A stretch of DNA of 8,340 nucleotides, taken from contig DATGTW010000052.1 in NCBI GenBank assembly GCA_035301625.1, positions 1 to 8,340 on the forward strand. The letters are read 5' to 3'. Of the stretch, positions 6,669-8,340 are shown one piece after another. Position numbers and translations under genes: made by a program. Below the pieces are notes generated by a model that worked only from the letters and a program-made list of their open reading frames with translations, ran no database searches and was not told the origin of the DNA. This stretch comes from Paenalcaligenes sp035301625. GTDB lineage: Bacteria; Pseudomonadota; Gammaproteobacteria; Burkholderiales; Burkholderiaceae_B. Within the stretch, counting starts at the first letter, position 1. Every line of letters starts with the position of its first letter.

Positions 6669-7712
6669 TCAAGGCCACAAAGTAGCTCCTGTCGAGGTGT
6701 GCAGCTTGTTCTTCCAGGCAGATTGGATGGCATCAACCAAGGGTTCCGGCAATGGGACATAATGTAAATCCAAAGCTGTTTGTTGCCCATGGTGGAATAC
6801 CCAATCAAAAAATGACAGCACTGCTTTGCCGCGTTGAGGATGTTTTTGAGTTGTTTTAACCAAAATAAATGAAGCCGCCGTGATGGGCCAGGAATCAGCC
6901 CCTGCAACATCTGTCAAGACAACTCCAAAGCCGGGCGTGCCTGCCCAATCCGCTTGCAGCGTCGCTGCCGTAAAACTATGTTCATTAGGTGCAACAAAGC
7001 GCCCCGCTTTGTTTTTCAAATAAGTCCAAGACAATTCATTTTGAACGGCATAGGCATACTCGAGATAACCGATGGAATAATTTAATTGCCGTACATAAGC
7101 GGCTACCCCTTCGTTCCCCTTGCCACCTTGGCCAATCGGCCACTTTACAGCTTTGCCTACCCCTACCTGTGAATCCCATTCCGGAGATACCTTGGCGAGA
7201 TAATTGGTCCAATTAAACGTCGTTCCTGAGCCATCCGAGCGATGCACAACCACAATTTCCCGCGCTGGCAGAGACAGGTCAGGATTAGCAGATTGAATGG
7301 CCGGATCATCCCAACGGGTGATTTTGCCTAAATAAATATCTGCCAGCAACGGCCCGGTCAAACGCAATTGACCCGGTTTAATGCCCGGCAAATTGACCAC
7401 AGGTACAATACCCCCAATAACAGCGGGAAATTGGAGCAATTGTTCTTTTTGGAGTTCTTGGCCTGTCATGGGATCATCGGTTGCACCAAAAGCGACCGTA
7501 CCCACAATGATTTGTTGTTGCCCCCCACCGGAGCCTATTGACTGGTAATTAACCTGTTTGGTGCTCTCTTGGTGATATTCGGCAGCCCATTTAGCATAAA
7601 CTGGATACGGCAAAGATGCGCCGGCACCAGTGATATTGACAGCATGGGCAGTCAGCGCAAATAGCGTCATCAACGCCAGCAGCAAAGGGCTAAAAAAATA
7701 TTGAATTCGCAT
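6669..7712 (-). CDS. pstS: periplasmic phosphate-binding protein PstS
   Basis: Captures inorganic phosphate in the periplasm and delivers it to PstCA. From the chosen ATG the protein has 347 residues, close to E. coli PstS (346). A signal peptide is clear: MRIQ, a hydrophobic core at 5-21, and an AHA cleavage site after A24. Phosphate-pocket residues can be matched to the family: GAGASLP (S33), IGSGGG (S61), GATDDP (D79) and RSDGSGTTF (R158, S162, G163, T164). TVKWPIG-like and FFDW stretches are also typical. An in-frame ATG at 7757 would add 15 residues before the signal peptide. I reject it because it falls almost on the predicted transcription start and would bury a good leader. The Shine-Dalgarno for 7712 is weak (GGTGG, about 10 bases away). 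It is the first gene of the operon, behind a Pho box. Confidence 0.95.
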   Translation of the reverse strand: MRIQYFFSPLLLALMTLFALTAHAVNITGAGASLPYPVYAKWAAEYHQESTKQVNYQSIGSGGGQQQIIVGTVAFGATDDPMTGQELQKEQLLQFPAVIGGIVPVVNLPGIKPGQLRLTGPLLADIYLGKITRWDDPAIQSANPDLSLPAREIVVVHRSDGSGTTFNWTNYLAKVSPEWDSQVGVGKAVKWPIGQGGKGNEGVAAYVRQLNYSIGYLEYAYAVQNELSWTYLKNKAGRFVAPNEHSFTAATLQADWAGTPGFGVVLTDVAGADSWPITAASFILVKTTQKHPQRGKAVLSFFDWVFHHGQQTALDLHYVPLPEPLVDAIQSAWKNKLHTSTGATLWP

Positions 7713-7764
7713 AAAAACAGTACCACCGCTATGGCTAGCAGTGTGTAAAAGCTTCATTGCCTAT

Positions 7765-7770
7765 AGGATA
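7765..7770 (-). promoter_or_regulatory. -10 element of the pst operon promoter
   Basis: TATCCT on the - strand lies exactly 10 bases downstream of the Pho box, the distance expected when the Pho box takes the place of the -35 region. It predicts a start site close to 7757-7760 and an untranslated leader of about 45 bases before the ATG at 7712. TTTAAT a few bases upstream is a less well placed alternative. Confidence 0.6.
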
Positions 7771-7780
7771 TTAAATCAAT

Positions 7781-7798
7781 ATGACACTATGATGACAA
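7781..7798 (-). promoter_or_regulatory. Pho box (PhoB binding site) upstream of pstS
   Basis: On the - strand the site reads TTGTCAT-CATA-GTGTCAT: two 7-mers repeated at an 11-base period, each one mismatch from the CTGTCAT consensus half site. An extra TGTCA lies 18 bases upstream (7815-7811), off the 11-base phase. PhoB phosphorylated under low phosphate binds such sites to recruit sigma-70 polymerase. Placement just ahead of pstS makes the whole pst operon a likely Pho regulon member. No phoB or phoR gene is inside the window. Confidence 0.85.
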
Positions 7799-7850
7799 GA
7801 AGCACAAATCTGACACATCAAGGCGTCGATTAAAGTACTGTAGCCAACGC

Positions 7851-8340
7851 TCAGAGGTTGAAATGTTTGCGATAACGTTCGTCGAGATACTCTAAATCAA
7901 GCAAAATAGGAAAGTCAGCTGTATTAAAGTCTGGATCCCAAGCAGGCGCACCGCAAATGACTGCACCCAGATTGAGATAACCCTTGATGAGTGGCGGTAT
8001 GCGCGCTGGTAAAGTGCTATTGAGTTTTTCTACTGGATAACGATAGATAGGTTGTAAAGGGGGTATATGAGCATTCTTAGCCATACTCTCTTGGGCATGT
8101 CGCCATACCTCGGCTGCGGTCACTCCATCATCGCGCAGACTCACACTGGCGCATCCGAGCAAATAACGATAGCCCCCAACCCGCATAAGGGCTGCAATGC
8201 CAGACCACAAAAGCATGATGACCCGCCCGGTACGGTAATTAGCATGAATACATGAACGCCCTACCTCGACCAAACTCTGACGAATATCTAGTAAAGGGTC
8301 GAGATTAAATTCTTGTTCTGAATAGTACCCACCGGCCGCC
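7851..8340 (-). CDS. olsB: OlsB-like GNAT acyltransferase, 3' part (runs off the window)
   Basis: The last 162 residues of an acyltransferase whose 5' end lies beyond the right edge; the frame is open to the last base. It resembles the ornithine-acyl-ACP N-acyltransferase family (often labelled GNAT or hemolysin-like), which makes lyso-ornithine lipid, a phosphorus-free membrane lipid precursor. Features seen in the fragment are GYYSEQEFNL (4-13), GRSCIHANYRTGRVI (27-41) with the acyl-carrier binding turn RTG, the LLGCASVSL strand (60-68), and the C-terminal block PPLIKGYLNLGAVICGAPAWDPDFNTADFPILL. A TTG at 8273 can be read as a start but is internal, because the conserved region continues upstream of it. 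The stop is 53 bp before the pstS Pho box, with no obvious terminator. The exact acyl acceptor is inferred from family likeness only. Confidence 0.8.
   Translation of the reverse strand, partial: AAGGYYSEQEFNLDPLLDIRQSLVEVGRSCIHANYRTGRVIMLLWSGIAALMRVGGYRYLLGCASVSLRDDGVTAAEVWRHAQESMAKNAHIPPLQPIYRYPVEKLNSTLPARIPPLIKGYLNLGAVICGAPAWDPDFNTADFPILLDLEYLDERYRKHFNL

Overview
The window looks like ordinary chromosomal DNA of a betaproteobacterium, probably Burkholderiales and Alcaligenaceae-like. This is inferred from the flavour of the Pst, cardiolipin synthase and OlsB-type proteins and from the moderate G+C (sampled 60-base blocks run from about 40 to 63 %). All three tRNA genes encode their CCA ends. 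I see no mobile element, integrase, CRISPR array or phage gene.

Left part (1-3069): a tRNA-His gene with its own terminator, then a cardiolipin synthase gene on the + strand. Facing it is a tRNA-Arg(TCT) gene only 14 bp beyond the cls stop, and behind that tRNA, on the same - strand, a NodB-type polysaccharide deacetylase gene. Divergent from the deacetylase is a tRNA-Pro(TGG) gene with a near-consensus promoter and a strong hairpin terminator.

Right part (3105-8340, all - strand): reading leftwards from the window edge, the 3' part of an OlsB-like GNAT acyltransferase gene, then a complete high-affinity phosphate transporter operon pstS-pstC-pstA-pstB. After a 134-bp gap comes a family-3 solute-binding protein with no signal peptide. 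A clear Pho box (two 7-mer half sites 4 bp apart) and a correctly spaced -10 element lie directly upstream of pstS, so the operon should be switched on by PhoB under phosphate limitation. PstS captures phosphate in the periplasm, PstC and PstA form the membrane channel, and PstB supplies ATP hydrolysis. phoU, often the last gene of such operons, does not follow pstB here. A hairpin followed by six T residues lies between pstA and pstB and may tune how much pstB is made. The neighbouring OlsB-like gene fits a phosphate-saving theme, since ornithine lipids contain no phosphorus.

I did not find a convincing undescribed system. The points most worth a second look are the signal-less solute-binding protein where phoU might be expected, the pstA-pstB hairpin, the signal-less deacetylase, and the OlsB-Pst adjacency.
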